A stretch of 64,000 nucleotides of DNA from Psychrobacillus sp044762655 (GCF_044762655.1 NZ_JBIWER010000003.1:124001-188000); one strand, 5' to 3'. Shown: positions 34,347-43,752, numbered from the stretch's first letter. Notes: generated by a model from the letters alone, not told the origin. Program-made: numbers and translations.

Positions 34347-34411
34347 TTAACCTCCTTTCCACCATATGTATACTCCTATTTACGAGGGAGCTATGAAAAA
34401 GTTTCAATAAA

Positions 34412-34447
34412 ATAAAAATAAACCGAGAAAATAAATTTTCTCGGTTT
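34412..34447 (-). terminator. Intrinsic terminator downstream of rpsU
   Basis: On the minus strand AAACCGAGAAAA pairs with TTTTCTCGGTTT, followed by ATTTTTATTTT. It lies beyond the rpsU tail remnant and before yqeZ. Confidence 0.88.
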
Positions 34448-34510
34448 ACATAATTGTAAATGTTAATCATAAAGTACGTGTTTTGAACGCAGGGATAATT
34501 GGGATAAAGT

Positions 34511-34569
34511 ACCACTTACGTTAACGTGCAGCTTCTGATTTCTTTTTACGTTTCCGCTCAGGTTTTAGA
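34511..34569 (-). pseudogene. Decayed duplicate of the 3' end of rpsU
   Basis: The minus strand encodes KPERKRKKKSEAAR then a stop, in the same frame as the rpsU tail KPSVKRKKKSEAARKRKF (34605-34658). At DNA level the two blocks agree at most positions, including AAACGTAAAAAGAAATC and GAAGCTGC. The duplicate lost the final codons through CGT-TAA. No ribosome-binding site or upstream S21 sequence is present, so it is a remnant, not a second gene. Confidence 0.8.
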
Positions 34570-34604
34570 AACCATAGCATCGAAGCATTGTAAATTTAAA
34601 TTTA

Positions 34605-34778
34605 TTAGAATTTACGTTTACGGGCAGCTTCAGATTTCTTTTTACGCTTTACGCTTGGTTTTTCATAAAACTCGCGCTTTCTTACCTCTTGAATTGTACC
34701 ACTTTTAGATACAGTACGTTTGAAGCGGCGAAGAGCATCTTCAAGCGATTCGTTTTTACGAACGACAGTTTTTGACAT
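34605..34778 (-). CDS. rpsU: 30S ribosomal protein S21
   Basis: A 57-residue very basic S21 protein (MSKTVVRKNESLEDALRRF...). It binds the small subunit near the anti-Shine-Dalgarno end of 16S rRNA. I start at ATG 34778 with GGAGGG in front; the ORF can be read further upstream but only through the ribosome-binding site. In B. subtilis it is followed by yqeY; here a fragment of its own 3' end follows instead. Confidence 0.97.
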   Translation of the reverse strand: MSKTVVRKNESLEDALRRFKRTVSKSGTIQEVRKREFYEKPSVKRKKKSEAARKRKF

Positions 34779-34893
34779 CTCTTTTTCCCTCCCTCCGAAC
34801 ACACGTCAAGCACATAACCTAGTGCTATGTACTAAAAAATTATACCGTATTGTAAAGACTTGGTCAATACTTTAAGATAAATTTTAACTTTAA

Positions 34894-35565
34894 TTAGTAA
34901 CTAGAGTTACTTTCCAAGCCTTTTACAATTTCTACTCCAGAACTAGCACCAATTCTTGTAGCGCCAGCTTCTACCATTGCTTCAACATCAGCAAGGTTTC
35001 GAACTCCTCCAGATGCTTTCACTCCTAGGTTTGGTCCAACAGCTTCACGCATTAATTTTACTGCTTCCACTGTCGCTCCACCTGTTGAGAAACCAGTAGA
35101 AGTTTTTACAAAGTCTGCACCAGCAGCTTTTGATAACTCACTTGCCTTAATAATTTCTTCATCTGTTAATAGACAAGTTTCTAAAATAACTTTAACAATT
35201 GCTTTATCTTTTGCTGCAGTTACTACTGCTTCGATATCTTTTTGTACTAAGTTATAATCTTGGTCTTTCAATGCACCAACGTTTAATACCATATCAATTT
35301 CATCTGCACCGTTTTCAATCGCATTTGTAGTTTCAAATGCTTTAACAGCTGTTGTACTTGCGCCTAAAGGGAATCCAATTACAGTACAAACCTTCACTGG
35401 ACTTTCTTTTAGTAGAGATGCACTTAGGTTTACCCATGTAGGATTTACACACACCGATGCAAAGGTATACGTTTTTGCTTCCTCACATAGTTTTTCGATT
35501 TGGTTTTTAGTAGCGTCTTGTTTTAGTAATGTATGATCTATTAATGCTGCAATATTTTCAGTCAT
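34894..35565 (-). CDS. deoC: Deoxyribose-phosphate aldolase
   Basis: A 223-residue class I aldolase splitting 2-deoxyribose-5-phosphate to glyceraldehyde-3-phosphate and acetaldehyde in deoxynucleoside breakdown. The Schiff-base lysine lies in FVKTSTGF (about 151-158), and the second catalytic lysine is in GVKASGGVR (about 177-185). The ATG has AAAGGGG upstream. It lies alone between rpsU and mtaB, not in a nucleoside operon as in B. subtilis. Confidence 0.96.
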   Translation of the reverse strand: MTENIAALIDHTLLKQDATKNQIEKLCEEAKTYTFASVCVNPTWVNLSASLLKESPVKVCTVIGFPLGASTTAVKAFETTNAIENGADEIDMVLNVGALKDQDYNLVQKDIEAVVTAAKDKAIVKVILETCLLTDEEIIKASELSKAAGADFVKTSTGFSTGGATVEAVKLMREAVGPNLGVKASGGVRNLADVEAMVEAGATRIGASSGVEIVKGLESNSSY

Positions 35566-35689
35566 TTGTTATTCCCCTTTCAAGATGTACGTACCTCTTA
35601 ATAATACCCATAATGAGTGGTAATGCGCAAGTGCCTTGCTTTTATTAGTTATCAAAAATTAAGTTTCATTTACTTTTCCGCAAAAAGAT

Positions 35690-35848
35690 TTATTCCGAAC
35701 TATTTATTTTCTCAAAAATTTGTTGTAGAAACTTTGTTTGATACTTTAGCTGCCCTACAATAGTAACCATAAACCAGATGATAAAAACGACAGGAACGAA
35801 ATAAAATAAGAAAAGTAAACCTGGTAATAATGTCGTTAAAGCTTCCAA
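35690..35848 (-). CDS. Small membrane protein, 52 aa, unknown
   Basis: A TTG start at 35848 is preceded by AGGTGG at a 7-nt spacing. The product is (M)EALTTLLPGLLFLFYFVPVV...: a single hydrophobic helix (about residues 9-36) followed by a polar, probably cytoplasmic tail rich in Gln, Lys and Glu. It lies just after the mtaB terminator, whose T-run region holds a possible promoter (TTGTAT, 18 nt, TAGAAT). I do not recognise a family. Spacing and ribosome-binding site make it a plausible gene; function unknown. The rest of the 35566-35930 gap shows nothing further. Confidence 0.6.
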   Translation of the reverse strand: MEALTTLLPGLLFLFYFVPVVFIIWFMVTIVGQLKYQTKFLQQIFEKINSSE

Positions 35849-35893
35849 TATAAAACCACCTATTTATTCTATCTATTCATGTCTATCTTATAC

Positions 35894-35926
35894 AAAAAAC
35901 CGGTGACATTTTAATCACCGGTTTTA
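35894..35926 (-). terminator. Intrinsic terminator of the prmA-rsmE-mtaB unit
   Basis: On the minus strand AAAACCGGTGATT pairs with ATGTCACCGGTTTT, followed by TTG. It starts a few nt after the mtaB stop codon. Confidence 0.88.
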
Positions 35927-35930
35927 ATCT

Positions 35931-37271
35931 TTATACTAATTCTTCAATTTCGTCTAATACCCGCACGAATTTTCCTTCATTGTATGGATAGCCAGCTTTT
36001 GTAATTTTCACGCGGACTAACTTTCCGATTAATTCTTCAGAACCTGGGATGACAACCTTTAAGTAATTGTCCGTGTAGCCTTCCACCATATTAGCTGCTG
36101 AATCTAGTTTATAGGCTTCCTCCGGGATAATCTCAAGTACTTCTCCCTCAAATCTCGAAGAATACTCAACTGCTAGCTGATCATTTAATGTGATCAAACG
36201 ATGTACCCGTTCATTCTTTACATCTTCGTCTACTTGGTCTTCCATTCTTGCTGCAGGTGTTCCCGTACGTTTTGAGTATGGGAATACATGTAGCTCGGAG
36301 AATTTTTGGTCACGTATAAAGTTGAACGTTTCCATAAATTCTTCCTCTGTTTCCCCTGGGAAGCCAACAATAACATCCGATGTAATAGCCAGATCAGGCA
36401 AAGCTATTCTTAAACGGTCTAATCGATTCGCAAAAAACTCCATTGTGTATTTTCTACGCATTCTTTTCAAAACAGTATCTGAACCAGATTGAATCGGAAT
36501 ATGGAGATGTCTCACGACAATTTTAGAGTCCCTTAGAACATCGATTACTTCGTCTGATAATTGGCTTGCTTCAATTGAGCTAATACGAAGTCGTTTTAAT
36601 CCCTTAACGTTGTTTTCAATATCTCTTAATAATTGTGCTAGATTATAATCCTTTAGATCTTCTCCGTACCCACCTGTGTGGATACCTGTAAGAACTATTT
36701 CCATATAACCAGCATCTACTAATTGCTGAGCCTGCCTAACAACCTCTTCTGGATCTCTCGAGCGCATTAGACCACGAGCCCAAGGGATGATACAGAAAGT
36801 ACAGAAATTATTACAGCCTTCTTGGATTTTCAAGGATGCACGAGTTCTATCAGTAAATGAAGGCACGTCTAATTCTTCATACACTCGATTTTTCATAATA
36901 TTGCCCACAGCATTAATTGGTTTACGTTCTTTTTTATATTGTTGAATATAATCCAACATTTTAGTACGTTCTTGCGTACCAACTACGATATCTACTCCTG
37001 GTATTGCCATAATTTCTGCAGGTGAGGTTTGTGCGTAACAACCAGTTACACAAATAACAGCATCTGGATTTTGACGAATAGCACGACGAATTACTTGACG
37101 ACTCTTTTTGTCTCCTGTATTCGTTACTGTGCATGTATTTATAACATATACATCTGATTGTTTTTCAAATTCTGTACGACTATATCCATTTTCTTTGAAT
37201 AATTGCCATATAGCTTCTGTTTCATAGTGATTTACTTTACAACCTAACGTATGGAATGCAACGGATGACAA
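35931..37271 (-). CDS. mtaB: tRNA t6A37 methylthiotransferase MtaB
   Basis: A 446-residue radical-SAM methylthiotransferase that turns t6A37 into ms2t6A in tRNA. The N-terminal UPF0004 domain has the first cluster cysteines (LGCKVN, NTCTVT, CVTGCYAQ). The radical-SAM motif is CNNFCTFCIIP (about residues 153-163), and a TRAM domain lies near the C-terminus. Start is TTG 37271 behind AGAGGTG. It follows rsmE with a 15-nt gap. It is B. subtilis yqeV. Confidence 0.95.
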   Translation of the reverse strand: MSSVAFHTLGCKVNHYETEAIWQLFKENGYSRTEFEKQSDVYVINTCTVTNTGDKKSRQVIRRAIRQNPDAVICVTGCYAQTSPAEIMAIPGVDIVVGTQERTKMLDYIQQYKKERKPINAVGNIMKNRVYEELDVPSFTDRTRASLKIQEGCNNFCTFCIIPWARGLMRSRDPEEVVRQAQQLVDAGYMEIVLTGIHTGGYGEDLKDYNLAQLLRDIENNVKGLKRLRISSIEASQLSDEVIDVLRDSKIVVRHLHIPIQSGSDTVLKRMRRKYTMEFFANRLDRLRIALPDLAITSDVIVGFPGETEEEFMETFNFIRDQKFSELHVFPYSKRTGTPAARMEDQVDEDVKNERVHRLITLNDQLAVEYSSRFEGEVLEIIPEEAYKLDSAANMVEGYTDNYLKVVIPGSEELIGKLVRVKITKAGYPYNEGKFVRVLDEIEELV

Positions 37272-37286
37272 GTTCTCACACCTCTT

Positions 37287-38027
37287 TCATTCATATTCAT
37301 AAGAAATTGCTGACAGCGCATATAACGGTGCAGTTTCAGTTCGAAGAATTCTAGGTCCTAGCGCAATTGTCTGAAAATCATTTTCTAATAATAGCTTTAT
37401 CTCGGCTCGATCTAGTCCACCTTCAGGACCAAATACGATCAGTATCGATTGTTTATCATACACTTTTTTTAATTGTTCAGCAAACTTTTGTCTTTCCTGA
37501 ATCTTCGCATCCTCTTCATCCGCAACATATTTTACGTCGAATGATTTAGATACGTCTATAAGCTCTTTTAAAGAGATAGGATTATGTATTTCTGGAATAT
37601 GAGAACGATGAGATTGCTCAGCGGCTTCTTTAGCAATTTTTTGTAGCCTAGCAACTTTTTTGTCGTTTTTAGACTTATCCCATTTGACGATGGATCTTTT
37701 TGCTGCAAAAGGAAATAATTCGTACATTCCAAGTTCTGTTGCCTTTTGAGTGATCAATTCGAGCTTGTCACCTTTTGGAAGTCCGCAAACAAGTGATACA
37801 TTAATAGGCATTTCATTGGTTTTGGTATGAGTTGCTTTTTTTGATAAAAGTACAGCCTTTGAATTACCTTCTATAATTTCCATCGTGTATGTTTGGTTAT
37901 TTGCCACAACAAAAACTTGATCACCTGGTGACATGCGCATCACTTGAATCATATGATGCGCATCGTCTCCGGTAATTGTCATTGTATTATTTTCACTTAT
38001 AGGTTCATTTGTAAAATAACGTTGCAT
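37287..38027 (-). CDS. rsmE: 16S rRNA (uracil1498-N3)-methyltransferase RsmE
   Basis: A 246-residue SPOUT-class methyltransferase that modifies U1498 of 16S rRNA. The PUA-like N-terminal domain is about 1-70. The SAM-binding knot includes IVFGPEGGLDRAE (about 194-206) and ALGPRILRTETAPLYAL (about 222-238), both highly characteristic. It lies between prmA and mtaB, as yqeU in B. subtilis. Confidence 0.96.
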   Translation of the reverse strand: MQRYFTNEPISENNTMTITGDDAHHMIQVMRMSPGDQVFVVANNQTYTMEIIEGNSKAVLLSKKATHTKTNEMPINVSLVCGLPKGDKLELITQKATELGMYELFPFAAKRSIVKWDKSKNDKKVARLQKIAKEAAEQSHRSHIPEIHNPISLKELIDVSKSFDVKYVADEEDAKIQERQKFAEQLKKVYDKQSILIVFGPEGGLDRAEIKLLLENDFQTIALGPRILRTETAPLYALSAISYEYE

Positions 38028-38038
38028 GACAATCTCCT

Positions 38039-38983
38039 TTATTTAACAGGTTTTTTAGAAATGATTGTTACCCAATCTTCCATCATCATAACTTCTTCGA
38101 TTTCAAATCCTGCTTGTAGCAAAGATTCTCTTACATCTTCTTTTTTCGTTGCAATGATTCCAGAAGTGATGAAAAATCCACCCTCTTTTACAATCGAGAA
38201 TGCATCGTCTGTAAAAGTCATGATTATTTCTGCTAATATATTCGCTATAACAATGTCAGCCTGTTCATTCACATTATCTAGAAGATTGCCATGTGTTACT
38301 TGCACAATATCGTTTACTTTGTTTAATGCAATATTTTCTATAGCAGATTTCACTGCTACTTCATCTAAATCTAGGGCATGAATTTTAGAAGCACCTAGTT
38401 TCGCAGCACCAATAGAGAGTACTCCAGAACCAGTACCTACATCGATAACACTCGAAGCGGGTTGCACTGTTTTTTCAAGTGCTTGTAAACACATGACGGT
38501 TGTTGGATGGGTTCCAGTCCCAAATGCCATTCCTGGATCAAGCTCGATAATCAATTCATCTGTATTTACTCGTTCATAGTCTTCCCAAGTTGGCACAATA
38601 GTAAAGCGATTGGAGATTTTAACCGGGTGGTAATACTTTTTCCAAGCAGTCGCCCAATCCTCTTCGTCAACCTGTTGGACTGTTACAACGTTATGTCCTA
38701 GGTCTATATTGAATTTTGTTAAATTGTTGATAGCAAGTTTGATCTCTTCCACTGTTTCTAATAAAAAACTGGTTTCTGCTAAATAAGCTTTTACGCGTAC
38801 GCCATCTACTGGAAAATCATCTGGGTTTAAACTATAAATTTCACCAAACACATCTTCTCGTTCTCTTTCTAATTCATCGGAGTCTTCGATAACTACACCA
38901 CTTGCACCAGCTTCATGCAAAATATTACTTACCGCTTCAACCGCTTCATTTGTAGTATGGATGGATAGTTCAGACCATTTCAC
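38039..38983 (-). CDS. prmA: Ribosomal protein L11 methyltransferase PrmA
   Basis: A 314-residue SAM-dependent protein methyltransferase acting on ribosomal protein L11. An N-terminal L11-binding domain (about 1-90) is followed by the class I fold with DVGTGSGVLSIGAAKLGA (about 178-195) and DIVIANILAEII. I start at GTG 38983 (MKWSELSIH), as AAGGAG is 9 nt upstream; the TTG/GTG codons before it lie within that spacer. It follows dnaJ closely and may be read from the heat-shock operon. Confidence 0.95.
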   Translation of the reverse strand: MKWSELSIHTTNEAVEAVSNILHEAGASGVVIEDSDELEREREDVFGEIYSLNPDDFPVDGVRVKAYLAETSFLLETVEEIKLAINNLTKFNIDLGHNVVTVQQVDEEDWATAWKKYYHPVKISNRFTIVPTWEDYERVNTDELIIELDPGMAFGTGTHPTTVMCLQALEKTVQPASSVIDVGTGSGVLSIGAAKLGASKIHALDLDEVAVKSAIENIALNKVNDIVQVTHGNLLDNVNEQADIVIANILAEIIMTFTDDAFSIVKEGGFFITSGIIATKKEDVRESLLQAGFEIEEVMMMEDWVTIISKKPVK

Positions 38984-38996
38984 TTGCACCAACTCC

Positions 38997-40118
38997 TTAT
39001 TCGCCTTTTAATGTCTTTTTGATCTTATCAAATAATGAACTACCTTGCTCTTCAGGAATATCCCCACTGATTTCGGCAAATTCACGTAGTAATTGTTTTT
39101 GTTTTTCTGTTAACTTTTTCGGAGTAATTACTTTAACAATGACATGTTGATCTCCAATTCCATACCCATGTACGTTTTTAATCCCTTTTCCTTTTAAGCG
39201 GAAATTCGCTTGAGATTGAGTTCCTGCTGGAATTTTAAGTTTTACTTTACCTTGTACTGTTGGGACTTCAATTTCGTCTCCAAGTGCTGCTTGAGCGTAT
39301 GTTAGTGGTAACTCATAATAGATATCATCGCCATCTCGCTCAAAACGTGGATCTGCTTTGACACGGAACACAATATATAAATCTCCAGCTGGACCACCGT
39401 TTACACCCGGTTCTCCTTGACCACTAACCCGTAGTTGTTGACCATCATCAACACCCGCTGGAATTGTAACCTTAATTTTTTTGCGTTTATTAACTGTTCC
39501 TTTACCATGACAAGTTGCACATTTATCTTTAATAATTTTACCTGTACCTTGACAGTGATTACATGCACGTTTTGTTTGTACACGACCGAATGGTGTATCC
39601 TGCGTCACATTTACTTGACCATGTCCATTACAGTGCGAACATTTTTCTGGCTGTGTACCTGGTTTTGCACCTGAACCCGAACAAGTTTCACAGTTTTCTT
39701 CTTTAGATATTTCTATTTCTTTTTCCTTACCAAACACAGCTTCTTCAAACTCAATAGTCATCGAATATTGAAGATCATTTCCTTTTCGTGGAGCGTTCGG
39801 ATCACGTCGTCTAGAACCACCACCACCAAAGAATGAGCTAAAGATGTCTTCAAAGCCAAATCCATCTGCACTACCGCCGAAACCGTCAAATCCTTGGTTA
39901 GGACCCGCATGACCAAATTGGTCATATGATGAACGTTTTTGCTCATCACTTAATATTTCATAAGCCTCGGAAATTTCTTTAAATTTATCCTCTGCTCCTG
40001 CTTCTTTGTTAATGTCAGGGTGATATTGTTTTGAAAGCTTACGATATGCTTTTTTTATCTCGTCTTGAGTTGCGCTCTTAGATACACCAAGAACCTCATA
40101 ATAATCACGTTTATTCAT
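38997..40118 (-). CDS. dnaJ: Chaperone DnaJ
   Basis: A 373-residue type I Hsp40. The J domain (about 1-70) has the essential HPD (HPDIN). A Gly/Phe-rich linker follows (about 72-110). The zinc region has four CxxCxGxG repeats (CETCSGSG, CSHCNGHG, CNHCQGTG, CATCHGKG), and a C-terminal substrate-binding domain ends the protein. It stimulates the DnaK ATPase. A terminator-like hairpin separates it from dnaK, which would lower its level relative to DnaK. Confidence 0.97.
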   Translation of the reverse strand: MNKRDYYEVLGVSKSATQDEIKKAYRKLSKQYHPDINKEAGAEDKFKEISEAYEILSDEQKRSSYDQFGHAGPNQGFDGFGGSADGFGFEDIFSSFFGGGGSRRRDPNAPRKGNDLQYSMTIEFEEAVFGKEKEIEISKEENCETCSGSGAKPGTQPEKCSHCNGHGQVNVTQDTPFGRVQTKRACNHCQGTGKIIKDKCATCHGKGTVNKRKKIKVTIPAGVDDGQQLRVSGQGEPGVNGGPAGDLYIVFRVKADPRFERDGDDIYYELPLTYAQAALGDEIEVPTVQGKVKLKIPAGTQSQANFRLKGKGIKNVHGYGIGDQHVIVKVITPKKLTEKQKQLLREFAEISGDIPEEQGSSLFDKIKKTLKGE

Positions 40119-40220
40119 CTTTCACTCTCCTGCTCTGTTAACTTGCACATAGGAATAATTGTACCATGTAAAAAATCCTAATAGCAAAACTTTGAAAATT
40201 AAAACATCCAATTCAGTAAG

Positions 40221-40255
40221 AAAAGCCAAAGCCGGAACCGGTCTTTGACTTTTTG
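40221..40255 (-). terminator. Terminator-like hairpin between dnaK and dnaJ
   Basis: On the minus strand AAAGTCAAAGACCGG pairs with CCGGCTTTGGCTTTT (two mismatches), followed by CTT. Partial termination here would set the DnaK:DnaJ ratio. Confidence 0.7.
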
Positions 40256-40276
40256 CTTACCGAGACTTCAACAATC

Positions 40277-42103
40277 TTACTTGTCTTTATCGTCGTTTAC
40301 TTCTTCAAATTCTGCATCTACTACACCATCATCCGATGGACCAGCTTGGTCTGCATTAGCTGCAGCATCCGCTTGTGCTTGTTCATACAACTTCATTGTA
40401 AGCTGTTGTACAATTTCATTTAACTTATCTTTTTTCGTTTTGATGTCTTCTAAGTTTCCAGCTTCTAAAGCAGCTTTTAACTCTTCTTTTGCATCTTCAG
40501 CAGATTTTTTCTCTTCTTCAGACACTTTATCTTCTAAATCTTTTAATGTTTTTTCAGTCATAAATACTAATTGATCCGCTTCGTTTTTCACTTCAGCTTC
40601 TTCTTTGCGCACTTTATCCGCTTCTGCATTAGCTTCTGCTTCTTTTACCATACGCTCGATTTCTTCGTCGGAAAGTGAAGAGTTCGATTGGATCGTAATA
40701 TTTTGTTCTTTTTGTGTACCTAAATCTTTCGCTTTAACATTTACGATACCATTTTTATCGATATCAAATGTAACTTCAATTTGTGGAACACCACGTGGTG
40801 CTGGTGGAATATCCGCTAATTGGAAACGTCCTAGTGTTTTGTTGTCCGCAGACATTGGGCGTTCACCTTGAAGTACATGAATGTCTACTGCAGGTTGGTT
40901 ATCTGCTGCAGTGGAGAACGTTTGTGATTTTGAAGTAGGGATTGTTGTATTACGTTCTATTAGTTTAGTAAATACGCCACCCATTGTTTCGATACCTAGA
41001 GAAAGTGGTGTTACGTCAAGAAGAACAACATCTTTAACATCACCAGTTAAAACTCCACCTTGAACAGCAGCACCCATAGCTACTACTTCATCAGGGTTTA
41101 CACCTTTATGTGGTTCTTTTCCAGTTTCTTTTTTAATAGCATCTTGTACAGCAGGAATACGTGTAGATCCACCTACAAGAATTACTTTATCAATTTGAGA
41201 TGATGATAGCCCAGCATCTTTTAATGCTTGACGAGTTGGTACCATTGTACGTTCAACTAATGAAGCAGTTAAATCGTCAAATTTTGCACGAGTCATTGTT
41301 ACTTCTAAGTGAAGTGGTCCAGCTTCGCCTGCAGTGATGAACGGAAGCGAAATTTGAGTTGATGTTACACCCGACAAATCTTTTTTCGCTTTTTCAGCTG
41401 CATCTTTTAGGCGTTGAACAGCCATTTTATCTTTAGATAAGTCAATACCATTTTCTTTTTTGAATTCTTGTACTAGATAATCCATTAATACTTGGTCAAA
41501 GTCATCCCCACCAAGACGGTTATCACCAGCAGTTGCAAGTACTTCAAATACGCCATCTCCAAGTTCTAGGATAGACACGTCAAATGTACCGCCACCTAGA
41601 TCATAAACTAGAATTTTTTCATCGTGATCCATTTTATCTAAACCGTATGCAAGTGCTGCTGCAGTTGGTTCGTTGATAATACGTTCTACTTCTAGACCAG
41701 CAATACGTCCAGCATCTTTCGTAGCTTGACGTTCTGCATCATTAAAGTAAGCAGGAACTGTGATTACTGCTTTCGTTACTTTTTCACCTAAGTATTCTTC
41801 TGCAAAACCTTTTAAGTATTGAAGAATCATTGCTGAAACTTCTTGTGGAGTGTAATCTTTTCCTTCAGCTGATACTTTTTCGTTTGTACCCATTAAACGC
41901 TTAACAGAAGCAATTGTATTTGGGTTTGTAATAGATTGACGTTTCGCAACTTCCCCAACTTGTTTTTCACCATTTTTAAACGCTACAACAGATGGAGTTG
42001 TACGGTTACCTTCTGGATTCGGAATTACTTTTGGTTCTCCACCTTCTAATACAGATACACATGAGTTTGTTGTTCCTAAGTCAATACCAATAATTTTAGA
42101 CAT
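40277..42103 (-). CDS. dnaK: Chaperone DnaK (Hsp70)
   Basis: A 608-residue Hsp70. The nucleotide-binding domain (1-360) has GIDLGTTNSCV at the start, DLGGGTFDVSIL (about 168) and the VGGSTRIPAV stretch (about 310). The substrate-binding domain follows, then an acidic helical lid rich in Lys and Glu and the tail with DDGVVDAEFEEV. It lies in the hrcA-grpE-dnaK-dnaJ operon under CIRCE control. Confidence 0.98.
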   Translation of the reverse strand: MSKIIGIDLGTTNSCVSVLEGGEPKVIPNPEGNRTTPSVVAFKNGEKQVGEVAKRQSITNPNTIASVKRLMGTNEKVSAEGKDYTPQEVSAMILQYLKGFAEEYLGEKVTKAVITVPAYFNDAERQATKDAGRIAGLEVERIINEPTAAALAYGLDKMDHDEKILVYDLGGGTFDVSILELGDGVFEVLATAGDNRLGGDDFDQVLMDYLVQEFKKENGIDLSKDKMAVQRLKDAAEKAKKDLSGVTSTQISLPFITAGEAGPLHLEVTMTRAKFDDLTASLVERTMVPTRQALKDAGLSSSQIDKVILVGGSTRIPAVQDAIKKETGKEPHKGVNPDEVVAMGAAVQGGVLTGDVKDVVLLDVTPLSLGIETMGGVFTKLIERNTTIPTSKSQTFSTAADNQPAVDIHVLQGERPMSADNKTLGRFQLADIPPAPRGVPQIEVTFDIDKNGIVNVKAKDLGTQKEQNITIQSNSSLSDEEIERMVKEAEANAEADKVRKEEAEVKNEADQLVFMTEKTLKDLEDKVSEEEKKSAEDAKEELKAALEAGNLEDIKTKKDKLNEIVQQLTMKLYEQAQADAAANADQAGPSDDGVVDAEFEEVNDDKDK

Positions 42104-42142
42104 TTAGTTTTCCTCCTAATATATAACTAGTTATTCTATTAT

Positions 42143-42694
42143 TCATTCATTTACTTTGACCATTGAAGGTCTTAATACACGGTCTTTTAACTTGTACCCT
42201 TTTTGCAACTCTTGAAGCACAATTCCAGATTCTTTTGAATCATCTTGCTCTTGCATTACTGCTTGGTGGAAGTTTGGATCGAATGCAACACCTTCAGCTT
42301 CGATTTGTTCCAATCCTTCTTTTTTAACTGCCTCTAGTAAAGTGCGGTAAACCATATCCACCCCTTTAACTAAAGAAGCTGCTTCCTCTGAAGTTGTTTC
42401 AACCGCAAGTGCACGTTCAAAATTATCAAGCACAGGAAGAATGTCCGTTAATACAGATTGAGCACGGTATTTAAAATCCGAAGCCTTATCAAGTTGAACG
42501 CGACGCTTATAATTTTCAAAGTCCGCTCTAAGTCGGATTAGCTTATCTTGCTCTTCGTCCAGTTGCTGTTTAGTTAGAGTTAGTTCATCCACTTCTTCTA
42601 CAGCTTCCTCTGTCTGTTCAGGCTCTTCTTGGGTATTATCTTTTACTTCTTGCTCTTCTAAGTTTTCATCTTTAATCTCTTCCATTGTTTGCAA
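42143..42694 (-). CDS. grpE: Nucleotide exchange factor GrpE
   Basis: A 183-residue cofactor that releases ADP from DnaK. The N-terminal 55 residues are strongly acidic (Glu-rich), followed by a long coiled coil (about 55-95, ADFENYKRRVQ) and a beta-rich C-terminal head ending DRVLRPSMVKV. It is 6 nt downstream of hrcA and 39 nt before dnaK. Confidence 0.96.
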   Translation of the reverse strand: MQTMEEIKDENLEEQEVKDNTQEEPEQTEEAVEEVDELTLTKQQLDEEQDKLIRLRADFENYKRRVQLDKASDFKYRAQSVLTDILPVLDNFERALAVETTSEEAASLVKGVDMVYRTLLEAVKKEGLEQIEAEGVAFDPNFHQAVMQEQDDSKESGIVLQELQKGYKLKDRVLRPSMVKVNE

Positions 42695-42700
42695 CTCTCC

Positions 42701-43738
42701 TTATCCATAATGCCCATGTAATATTCTTGATAATTCCTTAGACAAATCACTACTCATAACATCCAATAATGACACGACTCTTCGGTAATCCATCCGGGTT
42801 GGACCAATAATAGCGATTGAACCCATCTGCTCTTCACTGATGCCATAAGATGCCGTAATAACACTACATCCTTCCATGGCAAGATCATTGTTTTCTGAGC
42901 CGATTCGAATTTGGATGCCTTTTTTATCCATATGGAATATACCAGGAATTTGGTTTACATGATCCATCCAATTCATAATACTTCGTGCTTTTTCTACATC
43001 ATTAAATTCCGGTTGGTTTAATATTTGCAGCTTACCACCATAATACACTTTGTCTTCATGCTCTATGGTCAATGCTTTGTTAAGAGATCCAAAGAGATTA
43101 TTTAGACGACCGTTATTTTGCTGCAATACGGTCATAGTAACCGTTTCTAGCAATGCAGGTAGTTCATGCAAAAATACACCTACTAGACGTTCGTTGATCA
43201 AATTGACCATACGTTCGATATCAGATGCCTGAAAGTTTTCAGGTATAGAAAATACACGATTCTCTACATGACCACTGTCTGTAACGATTATCGCTACGGC
43301 AGAATCATTGGAGAGAGGGACGATTGAAAACCGTTTTACACGATGTTTTCTCACATCCAAGCCTAACATAATAGAGGTATAATTTGTTAGCTCCGATATT
43401 ATTTCAGCGGATTTACGAATTATTTGCTCCGTTTCCAGCTTTCTTTCCTCAAAAATGGAACGAATTTGTTTAATCTCATTCTGCGAAATTCGTTGTGGAG
43501 TTAACATATTGTCGACATAATAACGGTAGCCCTTTTGCGAAGGCACGCGACCAGACGAAGTATGCGTTTTTTCTAAAAAGCCCATTTCTTCTAAATCTGC
43601 CATTTCATTTCGAATAGTAGCAGGGCTAAATGGTACTTCCTCCTTCTTCGAAAGCTGACGAGATCCAACTGGTAGAGCGGTATCGATAAAATCATCTACC
43701 GTTACTTGCAATATTAATAATTGCCTGTTTGTTAGCAT
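42701..43738 (-). CDS. hrcA: Heat-inducible repressor HrcA
   Basis: A 345-residue repressor that binds CIRCE and is folded by GroEL. The N-terminal winged helix (LTNRQLLILQVTVDDFIDTALPVGSR, FSPATIRNEMADLEEMGFL) is followed by the GAF-like dimerisation domain. I use ATG 43738, which has AGAGGTGA in front; the longer frame reads back through CIRCE and is not translated. First gene of its operon, so it represses itself along with grpE, dnaK and dnaJ. Confidence 0.96.
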   Translation of the reverse strand: MLTNRQLLILQVTVDDFIDTALPVGSRQLSKKEEVPFSPATIRNEMADLEEMGFLEKTHTSSGRVPSQKGYRYYVDNMLTPQRISQNEIKQIRSIFEERKLETEQIIRKSAEIISELTNYTSIMLGLDVRKHRVKRFSIVPLSNDSAVAIIVTDSGHVENRVFSIPENFQASDIERMVNLINERLVGVFLHELPALLETVTMTVLQQNNGRLNNLFGSLNKALTIEHEDKVYYGGKLQILNQPEFNDVEKARSIMNWMDHVNQIPGIFHMDKKGIQIRIGSENNDLAMEGCSVITASYGISEEQMGSIAIIGPTRMDYRRVVSLLDVMSSDLSKELSRILHGHYG

Positions 43739-43752
43739 GATTATCACCTCTG

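Noticed and set aside
40245..40574. Ser-rich frames antisense to dnaK (also 40605-40871, 40881-41063)
   Set aside because: These are typical antisense shadows of a strongly biased gene; no start signals.
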